Shown: positions 43,278 to 53,064 of the stretch, in pieces
Layout of the letters: every line of letters begins with the position of its first letter
How positions within the stretch are numbered: position 1 is the first letter of the stretch
Origin: Callaeas wilsoni
Taxonomy: Eukaryota; Chordata; Aves; Passeriformes; Callaeidae
Length of the DNA stretch: 64,000 nt
NCBI GenBank assembly: GCA_013398955.1
Contig: VWPU01009603.1
Location: 1-64,000, forward strand
Direction: 5' to 3'
Position numbers and translations under genes: made by a program
Notes under the pieces: generated by a model
The model's database searches: none
Seen by the model: only the letters and a program-made list of their open reading frames with translations
What the model was told of the DNA's origin: nothing

Positions 43278-45267
43278 CTTTTAAAAAACATTTGGGTTTT
43301 TTCCCCCTTTTCACTGTCATGAGTTTATACCTTTGAAGACAAGAGTATCTGAAAGAGTTCTCATGTGAGTGTTTTACTGAGATTAACAGAATGTATTTGT
43401 AACTAAGCTTGTTTTGAATGCTTTAATGATGGTGGATATAATTTCATGCTATACCAGCCTGTTTCTTTTAAAGTTTTATTACTCATCAGTGTCGGTACCA
43501 GCCTTGGCATCCCCACAAGCTTTCCCTGCTGCCGTGCACTGCTGGCAGATGGCTGTGCCTCCCAAAAAACCTCTGGATCGCTGATGGGAGGAGAGCAGCT
43601 CTGAAACACCCTTTCCACCCACCGTGGGAGAGAGATCCCTCGCCCTCCACGTGCAGGGAGCAAAGCCAACGCCAGCCTGGCCCGTCCCAGCCGCGTCTGG
43701 GCTGCGACTGACGGGCCCAGTGACCTCTGGTGATGATCCAGGAGCTGTTCCCAGCAGCTCTGCTTTATTGCACCGTGGGTCCCATCCAGGATCCTGCTTA
43801 CAAACCTTATGGCACGGGATCCCCGGGAATCGAGCTGTCCTGCTGCCTGCTGGGAAGATTTGGCTCCCGCGTTTGCACTGACGCCGCTGATCAGCGTTTG
43901 ACCGTGGGAGCGAGGGCGCTGGGTGCCGACAGCTCTCCGAGGACTTGGGATGAGATCCATGGTGCCTCTTGGCCTCCAAGGCTGCAGAGAGCCACTTTTG
44001 TTTTCTACTGAACCGACAAAAAGCCTGTGGGATGTCGGCCTGCCAGTCCAGCTAAAGCCAAGGACAAGGAGGGATTTATTTAGGGGTTGAGTGCGGGTGA
44101 GTTGGTTCTGGATGAAGTTCTGCCTCAGTCGTGGATGGCGAGGACTTGCCACGTCCTGTTTCCCGTGTTTTACTGGGAAATGGGCTCTTCCCCTTTCTTG
44201 CATGTTATACAAGCTTTGCTCCTACACTGACGAAGGGAAATGAAGAAACCGCTCATCTCCAGACATGAGAATGTTGGTTTGCACAGAGCCAGTCTCCTCA
44301 GGGTTATCAGTTTGTTGTAGTATCTTTGTCTTTATATATAATTGACCCTTTGTGCATTTCAACTGGTGTTCTCTGACACTGCATTTAAGTGATTTGGCAT
44401 TTAATTTCTGGGGGAAAGTGGACAGGAGAAGATGCTTAGTGGAACTCAGGATTATCAGGATTTTGGTACTTGAAGGAGAGCAGGACTTTGGCTGATTTTG
44501 GCTTACACGGCTGAAAGTTGCAAGTCCTTGATAAATCCTCCTCAGTCCTGTGTGAACTTGCTCATGCCTTGCACGTACCTGCCTGAGACTAAACCCAAGA
44601 GCAGCCTCATTTTTCGAGATCAGTTTATTCAAGATTAGGTATTTAAAACACAGTTCTCAAAGGCAGTAAATCAGAGGGCAGCATTTTCTCCCTTTCAGGG
44701 CTGCTGTTGGGCTGCAGCGAGTTCCTGCAAAGCTGAGCAAACTGTTTGGGCTGCACCAGCAGCACGCTGCTTAAAACCAGGGTGGGTGAAAGTGAGGATC
44801 CTCATCAGCAGTGTGTGTTTTCACTGTGGTGCCCGAAGAGCGTTCTTGGGTTTCAGTGCAGTTCCTGTGTCCTTAGATCTCTGCTCCCAGGGATTTGTCG
44901 AGCTGCATTTTCCCCTTTTTTTAAAATACAACTGGCATTTTGCTCTCAAGATTATTTTTAATAAAAGCAGCCGTCCTCAGTCATGTGAGAAAGCGACGTG
45001 AAGGTTTGCTGAGCTCAGCCAGACTCTGGTTGTTGCTCTCCAGATGTGTGCAGGTTCTGCCAAGAGCTGTTTTCCCTACATCAAATCCAGCCTAAGGAAA
45101 GATTTCTTTTCCTTGAGGGAGGGAAGTAATCACCAGGTGAGAACGATGACTTTCTGTGACTTCTCTACCTGCAGCCTGTTAGGAGGGAGCAGGGCAGTGC
45201 CGACACAGCTTCTCGTGCTTTTCCCAGCTGGTGTCTGCCTGGGAATATCCTCCAGCACATCATCACT

Positions 45268-45328
45268 GAGAATCATGGAATCAGTAAGGTTGGAAAGGAC
45301 CTTTAAGATCATCAAGTCCAATCCATCA
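45268..45328 (-). mobile_element. CR1-type 3'-tail remnant
   Basis: GAGAATCATGGAATCAGTAA followed by GGTTGGAAAGGACCTTTAAG and ATCATCAAGTCCAA is the reverse complement of a CR1 3' end. Confidence 0.8.
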
Positions 45329-46987
45329 AGATTTTGAATCCCAGCTGACCTGAGTGTTCAAACAGCCCGTAGGGACCGATGGTTTGGGTTTTTTAATGGG
45401 ATTTTCCCAGTGGGAAGTCAGGGGTTGCTCATTCTCTTTCAGACACTTCACAGGCCCCCAGACTTCTGCTCTGGAGCTGTGCTGAGTCAGTGCAGAGGAG
45501 GCTGGAACGGGAAGAGCGGGCAGTCGGTGTCACGGCACGGGTATGGCTCAGTGCACAGGCTCCAGGTCCTGGGGTTTCCTGGTGGCTCGTGAACAATGGA
45601 TCCAGCTGGGTGCAACTGTGGATCCACAAAGGGGCCACTGAGGGGACTCAGGGCAGCTCCTTGGAATGGGCTGGAGGGGAGACATGCCCACACCATGTGC
45701 AGGGCCGGCCTTCCTCAGGACAGATGTCTTCTGGAATTCCTGGAGGTTTCTAGAGCCAAGGATGACCCATCTTTGTTGTTTTTTCCTCTCAGTGAATGCT
45801 TATTTTAAGGAGTCAGGTCTTTTCACAAAGCACAGTTAACTCTTGGATCTCCTGGAGCTCTTCTCCCTGGCTGACCATGAAGGGAAGCCTGCCCCAGGTT
45901 CCTGCTGCCTTGTCACAGCAGCTGGGACCATGTGGCTGCTCCTGGAAAGCTCTAATCCACCCCTGCCCAGTGAAACTCCCCTTAAATAACCTAAAAACTC
46001 TTTTTTTCTGTAGCTATTGCCTCTTTGAGGGTGAAAATAGCGAGGGAGCCAGGGTGGCTCTGCTCAGCTCTTGTGACCCTTCATTGGTTTTGGGGAGTGT
46101 TTATTTTGCTGAACTCTGGAAGTGCCAACTTGTTCCTGTCTCGTGGCTGAACTCCCCCACTTAAGTATCTGCATTGTAAGCCCTGAAGGCAAGTCTGGTT
46201 TAGAAAGACACTGATACTGCAGCTACAGAAAAGGAGTTTTCAGTGGGAATACTGGAAGTTTTAGATAGTTTTGTTTCTGGAAGAGCAGCCCTGCAAAGCT
46301 GTGTGGAGCCTGCTGTCAGCACTAACACAACTGAGGGAATGAGCCCCTGGCATTGTTTAACCCCACAGTTATCCTTGGAATCAACAGCTCCCAGCTCCTC
46401 TCTCCAGCTTGGGTTAAATGTCCCACAACTGCAGGATGTGCCATGGGCAGAATTACAAGCAATGGTTGGGGAATAGTTTTTAAACCTTGGAATGGTTATT
46501 TCCTAAGGCCCAGCTCTTTTAATGGTTAAAAAGAAGGGAAAAATCCATTTCTGGGGGAAGGAAGAGATGTTGGAATTTCTTTCCCAGTTTTACCAGTCTG
46601 TGTCCCGTAATCTGGTGGTTTTCTTCCAGGGACTGGATTTGGGCTGTGTCACTGTGTCCTCGTGAGGTTTTGTTCCTAAAGAGAAAACTCTTCCGGTTTC
46701 CCTACTCCTGAGAAGCACAGAAGGAGGGGAGGTGGAAAGAAATGAGTTAGATTGTGATGTTAAATATTTTATGCTTGGTTCTGCAGTGATGAGCAGATTT
46801 GACCAGCACTTGGTTGCTGCCAGAGGTCAATTTTCATGAGGACAAAATCATTAATTTATGAGACTCTTAAAAAATATTTCATTTTCTGTTATTTAAGCGA
46901 AGTCACTTGTTCATTTGAGGTGAAAGATGGGTGCTTGTCCTGTCAGCTGGAGGGAGAACTGGGGTAAAAAGAGTTAAACTGGGGGAT

Positions 46988-47060
46988 GAGGGGAGGGGAG
47001 AGAGAGGAGAGAGGAGAGGAGAGGGGAGGGGAGGGGAGGGGAGGGGAGGGGAGGAGAGGT
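46988..47060. repeat. Purine-rich GGGGA/GAGAG microsatellite
   Basis: AGAGAG followed by at least six GGGGA units on the + strand; the other strand is pure pyrimidine. It can form G-quadruplex or triplex structures. Confidence 0.9.
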
Positions 47061-47680
47061 TGGATGATGGGTGGTTGGCAGCGTGGTCCCTCTCCTTGCC
47101 CAGCCTTCCCATGGTTTCCAAAGCAAGGGCTGTGAGCAGTGATCCCAGGGACCCTTCCCAGAGCCGCTGTTGGGTGGGCACTTGGGGATAGAAAGGAGTG
47201 GGGAAGGAAGGTGAAAGGAGGGGGGGATGCTCAGCTGTGGCCTTCACAAGCATCCCCACATTGCCCTACCACAACGTTGTGTTTCTTCTCTGCTCCAAGG
47301 CTGGTGGGGAGAGGCTCCAATGCATTTGGAGCATCTGCTCCTGCTTTTCCTGACTCGGGCTGCACTGCTGGAGCTGGCTTGAACTGTATGAAAAGCCTCA
47401 TCCCTGCTCAAGTGTGCTTCCAAGCTGGCTTGCCTGGTAATTTCTTTTATAAATGACACGGGGGGAAATAAAATGGCGCAATAAAATCAAATGAGAAATA
47501 AAATCAAAGCTGTTGGCTCGTTGTGTGTGGCGGGGCAGTGAGAGGAGCTGGGTTACCTGCCAGCACTGCCTGCCCAGGGCATGCAGGAGAGCCTGTTCTG
47601 CCTGTGGGGATGGGAAATGTGCGCTCAGGTGGTGGCACAGCAGGGAAATGACCCAGAAGACACATCGTGTATCGTTTACC

Positions 47681-47832
47681 ACAGAATCCCAGAATGGTTT
47701 GGGTTGGAAGGGGCCTTAAATGCATCTCATTCCACCCCCTCCATGGGCGGGGACACCTTTCACTATCCCAGGTTGCTCCAAGCACTGTCCAACCTGGTCT
47801 TGGACACTTCCAGGGATGGGGCAGCCACAGGC
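47681..47832 (-). mobile_element. CR1 LINE 3'-end fragment
   Basis: CACAGAATCCCAGAATGGTT, GGTTGGAAGGGGCCTTAAAT and CACTTCCAGGGATGGGGCAG: a minus-strand CR1 copy ending about 280 bp upstream of the AQP12 TATA box. Confidence 0.92.
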
Positions 47833-48053
47833 ATTGGAGCCAAGCGGAAAGAAAACGGAGATTTTTGTTCCTTCTGAAAGAGCTGTCAGCTCTGGTGAGC
47901 TGCTGTGGGCCCTCAGGTGTGAATGCTGGGACTGGGGGCTCAGTGCCTGCTGGAGAGAACACCGGGATTTGCTGGGACAAACAACTTGGTGGCTGCTGCA
48001 GCTGCTGTGAGTCCGGCAGCTCCCTGTGGCACTGGCATTGCCCCGCGGGGCCA

Positions 48054-48071
48054 CACGTGTGGCCTTTCCCA
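48054..48071 (+). promoter_or_regulatory. PTF1-like bipartite site upstream of AQP12
   Basis: E-box CACGTG (48054-48059), a 5-bp spacer, then TC-box TTTCCCA (48065-48071). Spacing matches the one-helical-turn arrangement of PTF1 (PTF1A/E-protein/RBPJ) acinar sites. The E-box core is CG rather than the preferred CC/GC, which weakens the call. Confidence 0.4.
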
Positions 48072-48109
48072 GGCCTGTCGGGCTGTGCCACGTTTGCTTT
48101 TGCTTGGTG

Positions 48110-48117
48110 CTATAAAG
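48110..48117 (+). promoter_or_regulatory. AQP12: TATA box of AQP12
   Basis: CTATAAAG, 79 bp before the ATG. Transcription would start near 48140, leaving a ~50-nt 5' UTR with no intron needed. Confidence 0.6.
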
Positions 48118-48188
48118 AGGAGGTGCAGGAGCTTCCTCTGCTCCTTCCCAGGTTTGGTCCACACTCTGCCCCCAGCACAGCCTTCGCT

Positions 48189-48795
48189 ATGGATGGCTTG
48201 AATGTCTCCATTGCTTTTTTTCTGGTGGTCGTTGGGGTGTGCCAGGTGCTCAGGTGGCTTTCCAAGAGGCTTCTGTCCCCCGGAACACGTGGCTGCCTTG
48301 CCAGGGAATTTGCTGGCTCGTTCCAGTTGTGCATGAGCAGCCTGGAGCTGAGGATGCTGATGGAGATTGGCCCCTGGGGTGGTGGCTTTGGCCTGGACGT
48401 GGTCCTGACCCTGCTCTTCCTCCTCTCCGCTGTCCACGGCGCCTCTTTTGACGGAGCATCCGCCAACCCGACCGTGTCTCTGCAGGAGTTCCTGCTCCTC
48501 GAGTCCAGCCTGGCAGCCACGGCGGCCAAGCTGCTGGCCCAGGCTGCGGGCACGGGGACGGGCTGGGCCGTCACCCGGCTCTACTGGTCCTGGGAGCTGA
48601 CACAGCTCCACTTCATCCAGAACCTGATCGCGCCCGAGTGCAGCTCCTCCATCCACGCCTCCCTGCCCCACGCTGCCTCCGTGGAAGGCTGCTGCTCCTT
48701 CCTCTTCCACCTTGTCCTCCTCAAGGTGCGACAGAGTCACCCCCTGTACCGGGTCCCTTCGCTGGCAGCGACTGTCACCTTCCTGACCTACACAG
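48189..48795 (+). CDS. AQP12: AQP12 exon 1 (residues 1-202)
   Basis: Donor ACACAG|GTGAGC, phase 1. Contains the first four membrane spans and the NPT half-helix. Includes FQLCMSSLELRMLMEIGPW at residues 45-63, the cysteine-containing segment typical of AQP11/12. Confidence 0.95.
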
Positions 48796-50421
48796 GTGAG
48801 CAGCACTGGTGTTTCTTTTTCTGAGTCATTTGGAAAAGTACCTCGTTTGTGGGGGAGGAACAGCCCCTTTTTCATCTTCCAGGACTGGAGAGGTAGGGAT
48901 TAACAAGGTAACGACTACTAAGGTGTTTGTTTTCTGTTATTTTGGGGAATATGCATTTTGGGATGAAGATGGCAGGTTAGGGTATCTGGGCTGCAGGTGA
49001 ATGTTGGCTCGCAGCCATAGCTCAAGACTGGGATCACTTCCCTGGAATGTCCCCTACTGCAATCCCTCAGTCCTGCACTGAGCTTTTCTGCTTCCCACAA
49101 AGTTCAGGGCGACGAGGGTGGGATTTCCCCAGTCCAAGAGGTGCCCCAGGCAGGCAGGGGGGTCACAGCCCTTTGTCAGTGTTCCAAAGGATGCAGTGGG
49201 ACTGTTGGCCATGTTTCTCTTCCCACACAGCCGGACCGTTCACGGGGGCCTTCTTCAACCCTGCCCTGGCCACAGCCACCACCTTCCACTGCTCAGGGAA
49301 CAGCTTCTGGGACTACATCCAGGTTTACTGGCTGGGGCCCCTCGCAGGTGAGACCTTCCCAGGGGCAGGAGCTGAGATGGGGGCAAGGCAGACGTGCTCA
49401 GTGTAACATGGACTGTTCTGGCAAAGGGCTGAATTTGGGGTTGCCAGTGCCAAGTGTAATTTTTCATCCTGCCTCATTGTCTCTGGGGTAATCTCTTCAC
49501 TATCCAATTTTTTAAAACCCAACTTCTGCACAGCACAAGGGCAGAAATCTACCTGAGGCCAAAGTCTGGGGGAGGTTTAGCGAAGGTGTTTTAGGGCAGT
49601 GGCAGGCTGAGCTGTGCTTTGAGGTTGCCTCGGCTCCAGGATGATCGTGGGGAGCTGGATATGTGCTGAGAGTGGAGACAAGTCCCTGACCCGAGGTTGG
49701 AGCCAGGTGGGGGTTGGCCTCTGCTCCCAGATAACATCGATGGGACAAGAGGAAATGGCCTCAAGGGAAGTTTAGGTTGGGTATTGGGAAAATGTCTTCC
49801 CTGAAGGGTGGTCGGGCACTGGCACACTCTGCTGAAGGCAGTGGTGGAGACACCGTCCCCAGGGATTTAAAATCCGTGTGGATGTGGCACTCGGGTCATA
49901 ACTAATGGTGACCTTGGCAGCACTGAGGGAATGGTTGGACTCGATGGGCTCAGAGGGCTTTTCCAGCCTTTATGATTCTCTGCCAGAAAACCATTGGGGT
50001 GGTTTACGGCCCTTTTGGGTCAAAACAAGCCTTGTTTATTATGTTAAGGACGCAGTGGTTAAATTCTCCTTAAAGCAGTAGAGCGAGGGTCCCTCAGCTC
50101 TTGGTGGGGACTTCAGTGGTGCTGAGCTGCCTTTTGGTCATGGTGAAGGTTGGACAAGGACCCAAAACAGCTGCTGAGCTGTGGGGAGGGTGGAGGTGCT
50201 CGACACAGCGCTCGGAAGGGGTCTGCACTCTCATTCCAGGGATGCTCGCTGCCCTCCTGCTGTTCCAGGGCAACATCCCACGCCTCTTCCAGAAAAACCT
50301 CCTCTACAGCCAGAAGAGCAAATACAAGGTGCCCAAGGCAAAGGTGACAGCGCAGGCGGAGGGTGACAAACCACAGCAGCAGAGGAAAGGGAGGAAGAGC
50401 AACTCGGAGCCCCGTGCCTGA
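48189..50421 (+). CDS. AQP12: AQP12, intracellular (superaquaporin-type) aquaporin (3 exons, 301 aa)
   Basis: Coding exons are 48189-48795, 49231-49347 and 50240-50421; GT-AG borders and phase 1 joins give 301 codons plus stop. The N-terminus MDGLNVSIAFFL, the block GASANPTVSLQEF (residues 89-101) and the segment TAGPFTGAFFNPALA (202-216) match AQP12 closely. As in the AQP11/12 subfamily, the first pore motif is NPT (93-95) instead of NPA, while the second is canonical NPA (212-214). Six hydrophobic spans are visible, and the C-terminal tail is basic (KSKYKVPKAK). Family members lie in intracellular membranes; mammalian AQP12 is known from pancreatic acinar cells. The frame is also open upstream to about 47667, but the ATG at 48189 matches the family start and follows a TATA box. 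AQP11 was considered; the exact GASANPTVSLQEF block favours AQP12. Confidence 0.95.
48796..49230 (+). other. AQP12: AQP12 intron 1
   Basis: A 435-bp GT-AG intron; nothing recognised inside. Confidence 0.9.
49231..49347 (+). CDS. AQP12: AQP12 exon 2 (residues 203-241)
   Basis: Acceptor CCCACACAG|CCGGAC, donor CTCGCAG|GTGAGA. Encodes AGPFTGAFFNPALATATTFH and the loop/helix SFWDYIQVYWLGPLA. Confidence 0.95.
49348..50239 (+). other. AQP12: AQP12 intron 2
   Basis: 892-bp intron containing one sense CR1 copy (49745-49984). Confidence 0.9.
49745..49984 (+). mobile_element. CR1 LINE 3'-end fragment
   Basis: Sense CR1: GGAAGTTTAGGTTGGGTATT, GGGTGGTCGGGCACTGGCAC, GGTTGGACTCGATGGGCTCA and the tail TATGATTCTCTG. 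A different subfamily from the GGAAGGGACC copies. Confidence 0.88.
50240..50421 (+). CDS. AQP12: AQP12 exon 3 (residues 242-301 and stop)
   Basis: Acceptor CATTCCAG|GGATGC. Encodes the last span GMLAALLLFQGNIPRLFQKN and a polar tail rich in K, Q and R, ending SNSEPRA. The tail is unconserved in the family. Confidence 0.93.
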
Positions 50422-51190
50422 GCCCAGGGGTCCTGGCAGGCCTTTTCCTGGGAAAGGGTTTCCCTGTGTGGAGGATTTTGCTGCTCGTTCAGTCCTTAAA
50501 GCATCACAAAGGAATCCTTGGAGCTGCTTTGGGAATTGTTTTGAAAGCCTCCATGGAGAGCCCGAAATGTTTCAAGCCCACATCGCTGCCTCAGAGAGAA
50601 AACACGGAACACTTTTGCATAAATTGCTGGTTGTCTTGTACTGCCAGGAATCTTACAGAAAGTTGGGACCATTCCATGGGCAGGCTTGAGCAACTCAGGG
50701 TTATTGCATCGTGCAATGCCTGAAATAACCCCAGTGGGTCTCTTGCAGCCCTAAAAACAAAGTATAAGCCAGTAACTGTCTTGGAAACTTGGGATGGGGA
50801 GGAAACAGGCTTTGATCTTCCGAGTTATTAATGGATACTGGTTAAAAATTGGTGGGTTTTGAGTTAAACTTGACCTGAAGTCCTTGAATTGCACAGGCTG
50901 AACCTGGCAAGCCTTGGAGAGAAATTCAAAGTGCTCCAAGGCAACAGAGTTCACTGGCCACGGGAGACCCTGCTCCTCTGGGGATGTGCTTAGCCTGGGT
51001 TTTGGTGCTGTAAAGCATCAAGAAATAGTGCACAAAGGGTCTGTGGTTAGGAAAAAAAAAGAGATCCAGGCAGCTGCTGTGGTTGAGCAAGTGGATCCCT
51101 GGGCTCTGCTCCATGTCTAGGTGAAATGCTCCTAACAAATAATAAAACTACAACTTGTGGAAAAAAATAATAAATGTGGTTGGCATTTGG
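50422..51190 (+). other. AQP12: AQP12 3' UTR with poly(A) signals
   Basis: AATAAA occurs at 51141-51146 and 51169-51174, followed by GU-rich TGTGGTTGGCATTTGGGTG. This is the first convincing signal after the stop, so the 3' UTR is about 0.75 kb. The end is inferred. Confidence 0.55.
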
Positions 51191-52475
51191 GTGAGTGATG
51201 TCATTCCTGGGAGCCCTGCTGGGAGACATCCCTGAAAATGGGAGTCCCTGTGGTGCCCAAACCACCTCTGCCCTGCCTCCTGCCTGCTCTGGAAAAGGGG
51301 GGAGTGTGGGGGGAAACACCTGCTGGGAAACGAGGATCCCCCCGGGCTGTGCTGGGGCCAGGGCACCCCATGGGAGCTGCACCCTGGCCACTCTCCTCAG
51401 GGAGATTGTGATGCTCTGGCTGTTCCAGTCTCGGCCCTGGGTCACTTTGGCAGGAGCTTGAGCAGGAATGCCCTGATCCCATTTCCTGAGGTGCAAACAG
51501 GGAATAAGGAAGTGGCACCCGATTAAAACCTGGAGTGGAGGTGGCAGGTGCAGGTTTGGTACCCAGTGTCCAGCCCTGCTCCTCCCTCCACTCTGCTGTG
51601 TTCATGAGGGGACAACACCAGGGCCAGGGCTGCACGGCCTCTGGGCTGCCCATCCCAGTTCATTTCCTCTGGGATTGCCCTCTGGAGGGACCTGCAGGCC
51701 CCCAGGAACCCCAGACTTCTGAAACCATGAGCCCACCCCACATCCCAACAGCAGAAATGAGGGGAGGGACCAACACAGCCACACGTGGGTGTGCCTCAGA
51801 GATGAAACTTTATGGAACACACAGCACCCCAAAACCATGGAGCAAAATCCCCAAATGCTGCCCTCTCCTTGTGCCTGGCTGGATGCTTGGCACTCCCCTG
51901 GAAGGGCACTGGGAGCACAGTCTGGCTTTTTTCCTGGTTAAACTGAGCAGCAGACCTTTGGGTGGAAACTGAAACCCTTGAGGCTCTTTGTACCTGCCCC
52001 AGGGAGACCCCGGGATGGTCAGATCCCCCCAGACAATTTTTTTGGAACCTTTTTTGGTTTGGAAATCATGCTGAAAAGCCAGAAGTGGGGCCTCCATTTA
52101 CCCCAGCTGATTTGCTGACTCTGCTTTTGATTCAAGGAGAGGTGCAGGATGAGAAAAGTGAGGCTGAGTTACCCTCCACAAGCCATTCCTGCTGGATCTT
52201 TCCCTGGGCACAGCGTAGCATATTCCCGTGGCAGCTCTGAGCGGTGGGTTGGGATGTCTGGCTGCAGAGAGGCTCATGAGATGTCTCCCTGTCACACAGG
52301 GATGGAACCTGAGTCTGGCACTGCAGTGTTTGTGTCAGCTCCAGAGCAGGGTGCTGATCCTATAAATGCAGCATCCAAAGGCAACCTGTAACCACAGAGT
52401 CAGGGTTCCTTTTTTTTTTTTTTTTTTTTTTTTTCCCCAGGGCATATTCAGATGTTTGGGGTGTGCTTCCGGGGA
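51191..52475. other. Spacer between convergent AQP12 and GAL3ST2
   Basis: No gene recognised. It carries a poly-T tract of more than 20 bases at about 52411-52434 that leads into the hairpin region. Confidence 0.7.
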
Positions 52476-52504
52476 CTCAGTAGACTTCTCAGTAGTCTAC
52501 TGAG
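52476..52504. repeat. Perfect 10-bp hairpin
   Basis: Left arm CTCAGTAGAC, 9-nt loop, right arm GTCTACTGAG. Confidence 0.9.
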
Positions 52505-52556
52505 CAGGCTGATGTAATTAAGGGGAATTTAAGGAGTGACAGTGAATGTTGTTATT

Positions 52557-52562
52557 TTTAAT
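52557..52562 (-). terminator. GAL3ST2: Candidate poly(A) signal of GAL3ST2
   Basis: TTTAAT on the + strand reads ATTAAA on the minus strand, about 500 bp after the stop. I saw no AATAAA on that strand nearer to the stop. Tentative. Confidence 0.3.
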
Positions 52563-52640
52563 TAAGAGGCTGCTTTTCCAGCACAGTAACGTTAATGGAG
52601 CAGGGGAGAGCTGCAGCTGCCCAGACAGACAGACTCGTTC

Positions 52641-52683
52641 CCAAGCTGTAAATCAAACTCCACAGCTCTGATTTACAGCTTGG
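52641..52683. repeat. Perfect 15-bp inverted repeat (hairpin)
   Basis: CCAAGCTGTAAATCA, a 13-nt loop, then TGATTTACAGCTTGG. It lies about 380 bp downstream of the GAL3ST2 stop, so within its probable 3' UTR. Confidence 0.95.
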
Positions 52684-52929
52684 CTCTGTTCCGTTGCAGC
52701 CTCAGGTGCGGGGCTGAGGATTTGGGCTGCCCTCCTGGATCTGCTCCTCGCTGCTGGAGCCGGTGCTGCGCTGAGGCTTCAGCTGCTGACCGGGGGGATT
52801 TCCCTCTGGAAAAGTCCTATGGAGCCCCTGGGACCCCCGCTGCAGCCCGTCCTGCTCCCGGCAGCGCGCAGAGCTTGTGCTCGGTGGTGCAGGGACAGCA
52901 CCCCCAGCCCGCCCGTGCCCCGGGCAGGA

Positions 52930-53063
52930 GGGCTGAGCCCCGCTGTCCTCAGCAAGGGAGGATGGAGAAGGATGCTCGGAGGGACCAGCCCGGCCGGGAG
53001 GGCTGAGCCCCGCTGTCCTCAGCAAGGGCGGATGGAGAAGGATGCCCGGAGGGACCAGCGGGG
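52930..53063. repeat. ~70-bp tandem duplication next to the GAL3ST2 stop codon
   Basis: GGGCTGAGCCCCGCTGTCCT with AGCAAGG, GGATGGAGAAGGATGC and CGGAGGGACCAGC is repeated with a 70-bp offset and two or three differences. Confidence 0.9.
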
Positions 53064-53064
53064 C

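Larger units (their letters stand above)
39797..43295 (+). other. PAK2: PAK2 3' UTR
   Basis: After the stop the sequence is non-coding, U-rich in parts, with an ATTTA-type motif (near 40.58 kb) and a G-quadruplex-prone tract close to the stop. Length is inferred from the poly(A) signals at 41455 and 43272. A long 3' UTR is usual for PAK2. The distal end is inference. Confidence 0.6.
43296..47680. other. Intergenic region between PAK2 and AQP12
   Basis: No conserved coding exon recognised. Contents: a long anonymous minus-strand open frame (43403-44212), a CR1 tail (45268-45328) and a purine-rich GGGGA microsatellite (46988-47060). Confidence 0.7.

Noticed and set aside
47667..48188. Upstream extension of the AQP12 reading frame
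   Set aside because: The frame is open but runs through a CR1 copy and promoter-like DNA including a TATA box. AQP12 proteins start at the MxGLNVS position.
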